Numbered from the stretch's first letter, positions 18,446 through 25,938 are shown. The stretch: DNA of 32,815 bases from Thermodesulfovibrionales bacterium (GCA_035686305.1 DASRZP010000017.1:1-32815), one strand, 5' to 3'. Notes: generated by a model not told the origin, from the sequence alone. Made by a program: numbers and translations.

Positions 18446-19052
18446 GATGGTAAAGAAATATAACGCATTCGCGATTCTGGACCACTGGGTTCTGGCCCTG
18501 AGTTGCATCGTCCTTGCTGTTCAGGGATTTGGTTTTCTTTTCCATATCGAGTCTGTCGGTTCCTTTTTCGGCGGGTTTGAGTCCATGAGGATGTGGCATA
18601 ATTACTTGGGTATCGCCTTCTCGGTCTCCCTCCTCTGCTCACTCTTCTTATTCCTGAAAGAGTCCCTCACCTTTGACGCTGACGACATCGGATGGATCAA
18701 GGTACTTGGAGGCTATCTCTCCCATAAAGTAACGGTACCGCCCATGGGGAAGGTTAATACCGGTCAGAAGTTCTATTTCCTTGGCCTGGTCGTTTTTAGT
18801 GCCGGTATTGTTGGATCCGGTTTGGTCCTCTGGCTTATGGCTGACAACAAGATATACGTAATGTATTCTCATCTAATCCACAATATTAGCTTTGTCATGT
18901 TGATGATTTTGGTCCCCGCCCATATGTATCTGGGCTCCCTCGCTAACCCCGGGACATTCAGGCTCATGATCTATGGAACGGCTCCCTATTGGTGGGCGAA
19001 GAAGGTATCTCCAAAGTGGATATCTGAAGTGGAGAAAGAACATAAAGCTTGA
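18438..19052 (+). CDS. fdnI: Formate dehydrogenase-N gamma subunit (cytochrome b556)
   Basis: This 204-residue membrane protein has four predicted helices. Candidate heme ligands are H16 (ILDHWVLA), H54 (MWHNYLG), and H145, H148 or H162 in the last helix region (MYSHLIHNI, PAHMYLG). Its role is to take electrons from FdnH through two b hemes and reduce menaquinone or ubiquinone. The start overlaps fdnH and is served by GAGGAGGTGAGG inside the fdnH end, so the two are translationally coupled. Cytochrome b subunits of hydrogenases have a related fold, but the gene order fixes this one as a formate dehydrogenase. Confidence 0.93.
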   Translation: MDKMVKKYNAFAILDHWVLALSCIVLAVQGFGFLFHIESVGSFFGGFESMRMWHNYLGIAFSVSLLCSLFLFLKESLTFDADDIGWIKVLGGYLSHKVTVPPMGKVNTGQKFYFLGLVVFSAGIVGSGLVLWLMADNKIYVMYSHLIHNISFVMLMILVPAHMYLGSLANPGTFRLMIYGTAPYWWAKKVSPKWISEVEKEHKA

Positions 19053-19101
19053 GCTTATTTGCTCCTCTGCATATGGAAAAGGCTCTTGAGTAATTTCTAA
19101 G

Positions 19102-19142
19102 GATCCCCCGTGTCACACGAAACCGGAGTGACACGGGGGATC
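19102..19142. repeat. Perfect 15-bp inverted repeat between fdnI and the selenoprotein gene
   Basis: GATCCCCCGTGTCAC (19102-19116) and its exact reverse complement (19128-19142) flank an 11-base loop. The RNA hairpin would be very stable. Neither side has a T-run, so it is not a standard intrinsic terminator. It ends 23 bases before the next start codon. It may set relative expression by mRNA processing or protection, be a Rho-type or partial terminator, or be a protein-binding palindrome or mobile repeat. Confidence 0.7.
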
Positions 19143-19165
19143 ATCACCCCGAAAAGGAAATAGCT

Positions 19166-19756
19166 ATGAGAAAGCTGTTCATCTTTGCAATCCTGTTCTT
19201 CACAGCATCCATCTCTTTTGCCGAGGATAAGCGGTATGACGTTCCTATCGGGGATTCGCCGGTCCTGGGGCCTGCTGATGCGCCAGTCACGATCATCGAG
19301 TTTCTCGATTTCCAATGACCCCACTGTGTTGCGGCCGGTCCGACCGTGAAGAAGATACTGTCTGTGTATAAGGGAAAGATCCGCCTTGTGATCAAGAACT
19401 ATCCGTACAAATACCGCGACTTTTCTCATATCGCTGCCGAGGCCTCTCTCGCAGCCGGAGACCAGAACAAATACTGGGAGATGCACGACCTCCTCCTTAA
19501 GAAGTCTCCTCGACTGGATCGCGCAAGTCTGATCCAGTATGCGAAGGAGCTAGGTCTCGACATCAATAGGTTTACCGAAGCCCTCGATACCGTGAAACAT
19601 TCAGCGCTCATTGAGAGGGACAAGAAGCTTGCTGTCGATCTCGACCTTTACAACACTCCGACCTTCTTCATCAATGGTAGGAAGGTGGTAGGGAACAGAC
19701 CTTACGAATATATCAAGAACATTGTCGACGAGGAGCTCAAGAATGCTAAGAAATAG
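19166..19756 (+). CDS. Secreted DsbA-like thioredoxin-fold selenoprotein (UGA at codon 51)
   Basis: The frame starts at ATG 19166 (AAAGGAAA upstream) and runs 196 residues with an in-frame TGA at 19316-19318. Residues 1-19 are a signal peptide ending SFA. After PADAPVTIIEFLDFQ comes the UGA, then PHC. This is the CPHC active site of DsbA-family disulfide oxidoreductases with Sec in place of the first Cys. The cis-Pro motif NTPTFF is at 163-168 (Pro165) and FINGRKVVG follows, as in DsbA/Thioredoxin_4 proteins. Both halves are in one frame and well conserved, and the genome clearly uses Sec (FdnG), so a real selenoprotein is far more likely than a nonsense mutation. The gene sits between fdnI and a diheme peroxidase gene that overlaps its 3' end by 14 bases. 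The substrate is unknown. Confidence 0.9.
19336..19346 (+). promoter_or_regulatory. Candidate SECIS hairpin apex for the DsbA-like selenoprotein
   Basis: CGGT (19336-19339) pairs with ACCG (19343-19346) around CCG, 17 bases after the UGA. A GGUC element lies at the apex, recalling the GGUCU loop of the E. coli fdhF SECIS. The lower stem is not obvious by eye, so this is a weak call. Confidence 0.35.
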
Positions 19757-20822
19757 ATTCCTCTCTTTCGGGTCTTTCCTTCTCTCTTGCGTCCTCTTCC
19801 TCTCCTCTTTCTCAGGTCCTGCATGGGCCGGTCACCTTGAGCCATTCACGTCTGTTCCGGTACCCGAGATAAACCGCCAGACTCCCGAAAAGATCGAACT
19901 CGGGAAGACGCTCTTTTTTGACAGGCGTCTTTCCGGCGATGGCACGATGAGCTGTGTGACCTGTCACGATCCGGAGCAGGCATTTTCCGACGGCCTTGAT
20001 ATTTCCCTGAGTTACCCTACGACGAAGAATTGGCGAAACTCCCCGACACTGATCAATGTGGCTTTCCAGAAATACCTCTTCCATGACGGGAGGGCGGAGA
20101 CTCTGGAAGAGCAGGCGCTATTTCCGATGATGTCCTCATTCGAGATGAATCTGAATCTCGATTATCTTGAGGAAAAGATACGAGTCGTTCCCGAGTATAA
20201 TAAAGCGTTTATGGATGTCTTTGGCGGTGATGTGACAAGGGAAAGAATTGCCATGGCCATCGCTGCCTTCGAGCGGACTTTGATTTCTGTCCATGCGCCT
20301 CTGGACAACTATCTGAAAGGGGATAAGGATGCGCTGTCACCTGATGCGAAAAAAGGGTTCGAGATATTCACAGGGAAAGGGAAATGCTCTGAATGCCATT
20401 ACGGCGTCAATCTCGCTGACGACAAATTCTATGCACTCCACGTTCCTGAAAATGCCGCATATCAAAATGATCCAAGGGTCATCGCGACGAGAAGATTCGT
20501 TGCCAAGATCTATCATTATGAAGGCTATAAAAATCTGAATGAGGACCCTGGAAGATACTTGATCACAAAAGATAAGAAAGACTGGAAGGCCTTCAAGACG
20601 CCGACGTTGAGAGAGATTGCGAGAACGGCACCTTACATGCATAACGGTATCTTCAAGACCATCGATGAGGTGATAGAATTCTTTGACAGAGGCGGCGGTC
20701 CGGGCAACAAGAGTTTAAAGCCCCTGGGGCTGAGCAGTGATGAGAAGAGGTCCCTGCGGACGTTCCTGATGGAAGCCCTGAGCGGGGAACCGATCGTCAT
20801 CAGGTATCCTGAGATCCCCTGA
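19743..20822 (+). CDS. Periplasmic diheme cytochrome c peroxidase / MauG-family protein
   Basis: The protein has 359 residues with a signal peptide (1-29, ending PAWA). Two c-heme sites are present: CVTCH at 71-75 and CSECH at 215-219. The blocks LGKTLFFDRRLSGDGTMSC, NSPTLINVAFQKYLFHDGRAETLEEQA and TPTLREIARTAPYMHNG are shared by bacterial cytochrome c peroxidases and MauG. Known members reduce hydrogen peroxide to water with electrons from small cytochromes, or oxidise protein substrates (MauG). Which applies here cannot be decided. The ATG at 19743 is chosen because GAGGAG lies about 9 bases before it and it places the signal peptide at the terminus. It overlaps the selenoprotein gene by 14 bases, implying coupled expression. 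Confidence 0.92.
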   Translation: MLRNRFLSFGSFLLSCVLFLSSFSGPAWAGHLEPFTSVPVPEINRQTPEKIELGKTLFFDRRLSGDGTMSCVTCHDPEQAFSDGLDISLSYPTTKNWRNSPTLINVAFQKYLFHDGRAETLEEQALFPMMSSFEMNLNLDYLEEKIRVVPEYNKAFMDVFGGDVTRERIAMAIAAFERTLISVHAPLDNYLKGDKDALSPDAKKGFEIFTGKGKCSECHYGVNLADDKFYALHVPENAAYQNDPRVIATRRFVAKIYHYEGYKNLNEDPGRYLITKDKKDWKAFKTPTLREIARTAPYMHNGIFKTIDEVIEFFDRGGGPGNKSLKPLGLSSDEKRSLRTFLMEALSGEPIVIRYPEIP

Positions 20823-20829
20823 GTTCCCG

Positions 20830-21582
20830 ATGGATATCGAAGGAATCGCTATCGAAAAACCCCATCTGAAGGATATTCTCAGGCTCTATGAGAAGGCGAC
20901 AGCCTTTGTTTCAAGGGTATCTGCCCTTGCCAGGGGAATTCCCTTTGACGATGTGGCTTATCCCTCTCTCCTGATTGATCCGATTTTTGAAACCTTCCTA
21001 TCGGTTTTTGACTTGGCAGAGGAAACCCTTTTCCCCCTGAAGGAGGCATTGAAGTCCGGGCAGATCGACTTCACGAGGCTTCCGAGGAATGAACTGGCTG
21101 TCTCTTCTCTACCCTATCACGAAGACGAGCTTGGAGTGGTTCTCTATCTCCTGGGTAAACCTTACTTCAGCCGCTTGAGGGAATTGCACAACCTTGATAA
21201 TGTTTTTTGGGAGAAGGGACGGTGTCCGCTCTGTAGAGCAAAAGCGTCCTTTGCAGCAATTGATCACGAGGGCAAGAGAGACCTTTGTTGCTCATACTGT
21301 CTTACGATAGGGACCTACCGGCGGATAGGCTGCCCTCTCTGCTCCACCGATGACAGCTCACTGATAAAGATCTTTACCGCTGAAGAAGAGAATGGGTTCA
21401 GGATCGACGCTTGTGACCGGTGTGGTTCCTATGTGAAGACCGTAAATCAGGCAATCCTGGATAACGACAGTCTCACTCCCGAGCTTGCGGACCTCGTAAG
21501 CCTGCCCTTGGACATCATAGCCCAGGGGAAAGGCTACCATCGACTTGCCCGGAACCCCGTCGGTATGCTACGGATGGTGTAG
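20830..21582 (+). CDS. fdhE: Formate dehydrogenase accessory protein FdhE
   Basis: FdhE is a cytoplasmic protein needed to produce active respiratory formate dehydrogenases; it interacts with the catalytic subunit before export. The 250-residue protein has an alpha-helical N-terminal half. The C-terminal half carries the family's four paired cysteine motifs (CPLC, CCSYC, CPLC, CDRC), which bind iron in rubredoxin-like folds. The CDRCGSYVKT ending is characteristic. It lies 7 bases after the peroxidase stop and has no strong ribosome binding site of its own. Its placement at the end of this gene train argues that the selenoprotein and the peroxidase inside the train belong to the same functional unit. 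Confidence 0.9.
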   Translation: MDIEGIAIEKPHLKDILRLYEKATAFVSRVSALARGIPFDDVAYPSLLIDPIFETFLSVFDLAEETLFPLKEALKSGQIDFTRLPRNELAVSSLPYHEDELGVVLYLLGKPYFSRLRELHNLDNVFWEKGRCPLCRAKASFAAIDHEGKRDLCCSYCLTIGTYRRIGCPLCSTDDSSLIKIFTAEEENGFRIDACDRCGSYVKTVNQAILDNDSLTPELADLVSLPLDIIAQGKGYHRLARNPVGMLRMV

Positions 21583-21651
21583 TGTAACTGGACCGAAGCG
21601 CACAGCGTAGAGGGCTATACCTACCCTGCCTGATGCGGGCGATGCTCTCCA

Positions 21652-22437
21652 CTATAACCGTGCATCCCTGAGCGCATGCCGGCATTCACACCCTCTTTCT
21701 TCAGGGATGATTTTCAGGGTCTCCTTCAGGAGATCCTTGATACGCACCATGGAGGTCTTCATGGTTTCTACGACTTCGGTGACCGTCAGGGGTCTCTCCG
21801 ATATTCCTGCTGCGTAGTTCGTGATGACCGCGATCCCTGCAAAGCAGACTTCCAGCTCCCTTGCAAGGCATGCCTCCGGCATGGCGGTCATCCCTACCAT
21901 ATCTCCCCCCATCCTTTGGAATGACGATATCTCTGCCTTTGTCTCGAGCCTTGGCCCATTGGTGCAGACGTACGTTCCTGTTTCTTTGAGATCGAGACCA
22001 ACAGTCTTCCCCGCTTTCGTGAGGAGACCCCTTAATTCCGGGCAAAAGGGAAAGGTGAAATCGACGTGGACCACCTCATCTTCCTCATAGAATGTGCTTT
22101 GCCTCCCCTCGGTCATGTCAATAATTTGATCGGGAATCATGATATCGCCGGGCGCCGCATCCCTGTTTATTCCGCCGACAGCGTTGACCGCAACGATCCT
22201 CTCGGCCCCCATCTCCCTGAAGCCCCACATATTTGCACGATAATTTATCCGGTGAGGAGCAATGCGGTGAGGACTTCCATGCCTCGAAAGAAACGCAAAT
22301 TCGATACCGTGGAATTCGCATATCTTGAAATCATCGGAACATTCTCCAAAGGGCGTCGTCACTCTTTTCATCTCTTTGACTTCGACGCCTTCGATCCCAT
22401 AGAGTCCGCTTCCGCCAATAATTCCGATCTTCGGCAT
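21652..22437 (-). CDS. mtnP: S-methyl-5'-thioadenosine (or methylthioinosine) phosphorylase
   Basis: This purine-nucleoside-phosphorylase-type enzyme splits methylthioadenosine, a by-product of polyamine synthesis, into a purine base and methylthioribose-1-phosphate. The 261-residue protein has the phosphate loop IGIIGGSGLYG at the N-terminus. SRHGSPHRIAPHRINYRANMW, NAVGGIN and the substrate-loop GMTAMPEACLARELE and NYAAGI follow, all typical of MTAP. GGGAGG precedes the ATG. It is transcribed toward fdhE and divergent from tldD. The methylthioinosine-specific version differs by few residues, so base preference is uncertain. speD elsewhere in the window (31649-32056) acts in the pathway that produces its substrate. 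Confidence 0.92.
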   Translation of the reverse strand: MPKIGIIGGSGLYGIEGVEVKEMKRVTTPFGECSDDFKICEFHGIEFAFLSRHGSPHRIAPHRINYRANMWGFREMGAERIVAVNAVGGINRDAAPGDIMIPDQIIDMTEGRQSTFYEEDEVVHVDFTFPFCPELRGLLTKAGKTVGLDLKETGTYVCTNGPRLETKAEISSFQRMGGDMVGMTAMPEACLARELEVCFAGIAVITNYAAGISERPLTVTEVVETMKTSMVRIKDLLKETLKIIPEERGCECRHALRDARL

Positions 22438-22537
22438 AAATCCTCCCTACGAATAACGTGGCAACATGAAGGGCAGAGGGATATTGATCTTTGTGTTATC
22501 CTGCCCCTCGCTCTACGCCCCAGCTCTTTATCCATGC

Positions 22538-22543
22538 TATAAT
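22538..22543 (+). promoter_or_regulatory. -10 box for tldD
   Basis: TATAAT lies 31 bases before the tldD ATG in the 137-base divergent gap to mtnP. No good -35 is visible at the proper distance. Confidence 0.45.
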
Positions 22544-22574
22544 ACAACGTTTCGAGAAGTCCAGCATCGAGAGT

Positions 22575-23975
22575 ATGCCCATTATGGTAGACCCTGCACT
22601 ATTATCTGATGTTTTGAAGAAGGTTCTGATCCACGGAGGTGAATATGCGGACATTTTCGTGGAGCAGAAGAGGCTGACGTCTCTTCACCTTGAGGACGGC
22701 AGAATCGAAAAGGTTTTTTCAGGGATTGACTGCGGCGTCGGAATAAGACTGATTTCCAGAGGCAGGACAGCATACGGGTTCAGCAACGATTTCTCGAGGA
22801 TCGCCCTTGTTGACCTTGCCGCTGCGCTGAGCAAGACCTTTTCATTAGGAACAGCAACGAATATCCATCTCGATCTGAAAAGGGAAAGACCGAAGATCGA
22901 TTTTGCCATAGCGATGCTCCCTGACAATGTCCCGACAGAAAAAAAGATTCAACTCGTGAAGTCCGCCGACCGTACCGCCCGTTCCTTCGACAACCGCATT
23001 AAACAGGTGACGGTAACGTACCGTGACTCAGCCCAGAGCGTCCAGATAGCAACCTCCGACAATGTCATAGCTGAAGACGAGCGTATTCACACGGTTTCGG
23101 CAGTTCATGTTATCACAACGGACGGCAGATTAGTTCAGACAGGATATGAAGCCGAGGGTGGGAGCGTGGGATTCGAGCTGTTTGACTCTGTATCTCTGGA
23201 TGCTCTGTCCCTCAGGGCTGCAAGAAGAGCCATTCTTATGCTGACGTCCCGGAAGGCGCCGGGCGGGAGGATGCCGATCGTCATATCCTCGGAGGCAGGC
23301 GGGACCATGATTCATGAAGCCATCGGTCATGGTCTCGAGGCGGACCTGGCGCAGCAGGGGTTATCTGTCTACTCTCACAAGATGGGAAGTGAGGTGGCAT
23401 CAAAGCTAGTAACCGTTCTGGACGATTCAACGCTGCCGGGAAAGAGAGGCTCATTTCGCTTTGATGATGAAGGGATTCCATCCGGCAGGACAACCCTTGT
23501 CGACAGAGGTGTCCTTGTCGGCTACCTCTTTGACAGGTTGACCGCCATGCGTGATGGCGTCAGACCTACCGGCAACGGCCGCAGGGAATCCTATCATCAC
23601 CGCCCCATACCGCGGATGACGAACACGTTTATTGCGCCGGGAGACTCCTCTCCGGATGAGGTCACAGGATCGACTCAAAGGGGCCTTTTTGTCAGGAAGA
23701 TGGGGGGCGGACAGGTCAACACGGTAACAGGCGACTTTGTTTTCGCTGTCCAGGAAGGCTATCTTATCGAAAACGGGCAGATCGGGGACGCGGTGCGTGG
23801 AGCGACCCTTACAGGAAACGGCCCGGATGTCCTCAGATCCATCGATATGGTGGCATCAGACCTTGGCTTCTCGATCGGCACATGCGGGAAGGACTCACAG
23901 GGAGTGCCCGTCTCAGATGCAATGCCGACTCTCAGGGTGGCTGAGATGGTAGTTGGTGGGGCAGTTGACCTGTAG
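22575..23975 (+). CDS. tldD: TldD-family zinc metalloprotease
   Basis: TldD forms a heterodimer with TldE/PmbA and degrades unfolded peptides; in E. coli it matures microcin B17 and in other species helps process modified peptides. The protein has 466 residues from ATG 22575. The metal site is HEAIGH beginning at H247. The blocks GGTMIHEAIGHGLEADL, TNTFIAPGD and the GVPVSDAMPTLRVAEMVVGG ending are typical of TldD. A longer frame opens at 22491 but would begin before the -10 box and adds no family sequence. The partner gene pmbA/tldE is not in the window. I see no peptide substrate gene next to it. Confidence 0.93.
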   Translation: MPIMVDPALLSDVLKKVLIHGGEYADIFVEQKRLTSLHLEDGRIEKVFSGIDCGVGIRLISRGRTAYGFSNDFSRIALVDLAAALSKTFSLGTATNIHLDLKRERPKIDFAIAMLPDNVPTEKKIQLVKSADRTARSFDNRIKQVTVTYRDSAQSVQIATSDNVIAEDERIHTVSAVHVITTDGRLVQTGYEAEGGSVGFELFDSVSLDALSLRAARRAILMLTSRKAPGGRMPIVISSEAGGTMIHEAIGHGLEADLAQQGLSVYSHKMGSEVASKLVTVLDDSTLPGKRGSFRFDDEGIPSGRTTLVDRGVLVGYLFDRLTAMRDGVRPTGNGRRESYHHRPIPRMTNTFIAPGDSSPDEVTGSTQRGLFVRKMGGGQVNTVTGDFVFAVQEGYLIENGQIGDAVRGATLTGNGPDVLRSIDMVASDLGFSIGTCGKDSQGVPVSDAMPTLRVAEMVVGGAVDL

Positions 23976-24014
23976 CAATAAAGACACACTTGCAGATATT
24001 TCTCCACCATATTA

Positions 24015-24040
24015 GGAGAGAGAACGACCGGGATCTCTCC
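24015..24040. repeat. Inverted repeat between tldD and lpxC
   Basis: GGAGAGA (24015-24021) and TCTCTCC (24034-24040) can form a 7-bp hairpin with a 12-base loop 40 bases after the tldD stop. No T-run follows, so terminator function is doubtful. Confidence 0.4.
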
Positions 24041-24090
24041 ATCTCGCGCCATGGGGCGATCTTGGCGACGGGAGAAATAAGTTCTTTATT

Positions 24091-24096
24091 TATAAT
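24091..24096 (+). promoter_or_regulatory. -10 box for lpxC
   Basis: TATAAT stands in an AT-rich segment 118 bases before the chosen lpxC start. TTGGCG at 24062 is too far away to be its -35. If correct, the transcript has a leader of about 110 bases. Confidence 0.4.
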
Positions 24097-24213
24097 GATA
24101 TTATTCATTGAGCATTTTTGCGGATCCTTCTTTCACGAGTCAAGAGGGGCGTGATCGGTGACCTGAAAAGAGATAATTTTCTCTGGCATCAACCTTGCTT
24201 TCTTACGAAAAAC

Positions 24214-25107
24214 ATGCGCTTGCAAAGAACCCTCAAACAGGAAATTACGTTCAGCGGAATCGGTCTGCACACCGGAAGGCTGTCATCGGTGACGGTCAGA
24301 CCGGCACCCCGCGATACAGGTATCATCTTTCACCGGACCGATAGACCAATGGTCATACGTGCCCATATCGGAGCGGTGACTGACACGGCTTTTGCGACAA
24401 CCCTCGGGAACGGAACCGTCAAGATCAGGACCGTTGAACATATCCTTGCCGTACTCGTCGGACTGGGGCTGGATAACGTCATTATAGAAGCTGACGGGCC
24501 AGAGATACCGATCCTTGACGGGAGTTCAACAGAACTCGTAAGCATACTTCTGAAGGCCGGCATAGCAAAACAGGGAAAGAAAAGACCGTACATGAGGATC
24601 ACCAAGCCCATCAGCATGAGTGAGAGTCATTCCGAGGTTGCCATCTTCCCTTACGACGGGAGAAAGATAACGTACCGGATCCATTTCAATCACCATCTGC
24701 TTGGTGAGCAAAATATAAGCCTTGATCTCAATGAAGAGACCTTTATCAAGGAGATAGCTCCGGCACGGACCTTCGGGTTTCTCAAGGACGTCGAATACAT
24801 GATGGCACAGGGCCTCGCAAAAGGTGGCTCCCTGAATAATGCCATTATTCTGACTGACAAAGGCGTAATAAACTCGTCAGGGTTGAGGTTTAAAGATGAA
24901 TTTGTGAGGCACAAGGTCCTCGATTTAATCGGTGATTTTTCCCTCATCGGATTCCCCATTTACGGCCATATCGTGGCAAACAAGTCAGGCCATTCGAACA
25001 ACCTCAAATTTATGAAGAAACTGCTCACATGCCCTGAATGCTGGGAGATCGTCTCGGAGCCTGTCGTGTCCGAAACCGAGTATCCTCAGGCCCTCTCCTA
25101 CCTATAA
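24214..25107 (+). CDS. lpxC: UDP-3-O-acyl-N-acetylglucosamine deacetylase
   Basis: LpxC catalyses the committed zinc-dependent step of lipid A synthesis, so the organism makes an LPS-type outer membrane. Its substrate derives from UDP-GlcNAc, the product of glmU in this window. The 297-residue protein has GIGLHTG near the start, the zinc ligands H76 (HILAVLVGLGLDN), H233 and D237 (HKVLDLIGD), and the catalytic His H260 (GHSNN). These correspond in order to H79, H238, D242 and H265 of E. coli. ATG 24214 is chosen because MRLQRTLKQ is the usual family start. The open frame extends upstream to TTG 24118, but that part has no family resemblance. The ribosome binding site is weak. Confidence 0.96.
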   Translation: MRLQRTLKQEITFSGIGLHTGRLSSVTVRPAPRDTGIIFHRTDRPMVIRAHIGAVTDTAFATTLGNGTVKIRTVEHILAVLVGLGLDNVIIEADGPEIPILDGSSTELVSILLKAGIAKQGKKRPYMRITKPISMSESHSEVAIFPYDGRKITYRIHFNHHLLGEQNISLDLNEETFIKEIAPARTFGFLKDVEYMMAQGLAKGGSLNNAIILTDKGVINSSGLRFKDEFVRHKVLDLIGDFSLIGFPIYGHIVANKSGHSNNLKFMKKLLTCPECWEIVSEPVVSETEYPQALSYL

Positions 25108-25191
25108 AAAACGTTTTTAATCCCAAGGGTTACAAAATTAGCTTGAATTTTTCATCAAAATAGAGTTTCATATCTACTGAAGACCGCAAAC

Positions 25192-25224
25192 AAAAAAAAG
25201 GGCTGGAGAATTTCTTCTCCAGCC
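25192..25224 (-). terminator. Rho-independent terminator of the Lys/Ala peptide gene
   Basis: On the minus strand, GGCTGGAGAA and TTCTCCAGCC form a perfect 10-bp stem with a four-base GAAA loop, followed by C and eight T residues. It begins 21 bases after the peptide stop codon. The tetraloop and T-run are textbook. Confidence 0.92.
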
Positions 25225-25245
25225 AAGAGTTCCCCACAACGTAAC

Positions 25246-25323
25246 TTATTTTTTCTTTGCGGTCTTCTTCGCTGCCGGCTTCTTCGCTGCCGGTTTTTTT
25301 GCTGCTGCCTTCTTTGTTGCCAT
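25246..25323 (-). CDS. Tiny Lys/Ala-rich histone H1-tail-like peptide (25 residues)
   Basis: The frame runs ATG to TAA and encodes 25 residues, of which all but the initial Met, two Thr and two Pro are Lys or Ala. The core is AAKKP repeated twice and then AAKKT, and the DNA repeats in 15-base units. A strong AAAGGGGGTGA ribosome binding site precedes the ATG by 7 bases and a strong terminator follows the stop, so expression is likely. The AAKKP pattern is like the tails of eukaryotic histone H1 and of bacterial H1-like proteins such as HctB and AlgP. DNA or RNA binding is therefore plausible but unproven. It lies 53 bases after the winged-helix gene and may share its transcript. Confidence 0.78.
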   Translation of the reverse strand: MATKKAAAKKPAAKKPAAKKTAKKK

Positions 25324-25342
25324 TCAGTTCACCCCCTTTCTG

Positions 25343-25360
25343 TCCCCGGACATCCGGGGA
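25343..25360. repeat. 8-bp inverted repeat just upstream of the Lys/Ala peptide gene
   Basis: TCCCCGGA and TCCGGGGA are separated by two bases, ending 20 bases before the ATG. It may be an operator. The C-run could alternatively pair with the G-rich ribosome binding site in mRNA and so control translation. Confidence 0.5.
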
Positions 25361-25376
25361 GTTCTTAGGATATAAG

Positions 25377-25922
25377 CTATACCCTTCCGATAAGGGAAAT
25401 CCGTTTCCCCGAAAGGAGCCGCTTTATCCCTGCGTCTCTCTTCTTTCTCTTCGTCTTATACTCCGTCTCATCTATTAATGTGCAGTTTATTTTATGTCCA
25501 AACTTTTTTTCCAGGTCCTTGAGGCCTTTGAGTACCGTTGGCGTAGCACCGATGACCACCAAATCGACGCTGTTGACGACCTCGCCTTCTGCATAGGGAC
25601 CATGAATAAAAGCGGCCTTTGCACCTGCAGCCCTGAGGAGAGCCTTTATGGCTCCCGGCAGTCCGAGTGACTTGGCGATGAGATTCTTGAGTTCCGAGTA
25701 GAGGGGTGAATCTTTGTCGGCTTGAAAATACTTGAGGTTGGCAACTTTTTCGCTGTTGACGATGCCCATCTTTTCGAGGTTGTCGAGTTCCCGCTTGACG
25801 CCGGAGGGGTTCTTTCTAAGGAGCTTTGCTATTTCACGGACGTAGAACTGTTCGTCGGGACTGTTGAGGAGCAGGGAGAGGACATCTGCTCGTATTGATG
25901 ACGAAAATAGACTTTTTAACAT
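25377..25922 (-). CDS. Winged-helix regulator with a degenerate nucleotidyltransferase-like domain
   Basis: The 181-residue protein has an ArsR/MarR-like winged helix in residues 1-75 (RADVLSLLLNSPDEQFYVREIAK, then the recognition helix NPSGVKRELDNLEKMGIV). A C-terminal MNT-like nucleotidyltransferase domain follows (about 95-181). The latter reads HGPYAEGEVVNSVDLVVIG where active enzymes have GSxAxG and SDxDL. The first catalytic Asp and the Ser after Gly are missing, so catalysis is unlikely and a sensing or oligomerising role is more plausible. ATG at 25922 is chosen because AAGGAG ends 5 bases before it. The tail is very basic (KTKRKKRDAGIKRLL). Regulation of its own promoter is suggested by repeats upstream. 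Confidence 0.8.
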   Translation of the reverse strand: MLKSLFSSSIRADVLSLLLNSPDEQFYVREIAKLLRKNPSGVKRELDNLEKMGIVNSEKVANLKYFQADKDSPLYSELKNLIAKSLGLPGAIKALLRAAGAKAAFIHGPYAEGEVVNSVDLVVIGATPTVLKGLKDLEKKFGHKINCTLIDETEYKTKRKKRDAGIKRLLSGKRISLIGRV

Positions 25923-25938
25923 TCTCACTCCTTACCAT

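Noticed and set aside
19316-19318. DsbA-like gene beginning only after the TGA at an internal start codon
   Set aside because: That version would lack the signal peptide, the first beta strand and the active site. The upstream part reads as normal family sequence in the same frame with a ribosome binding site.
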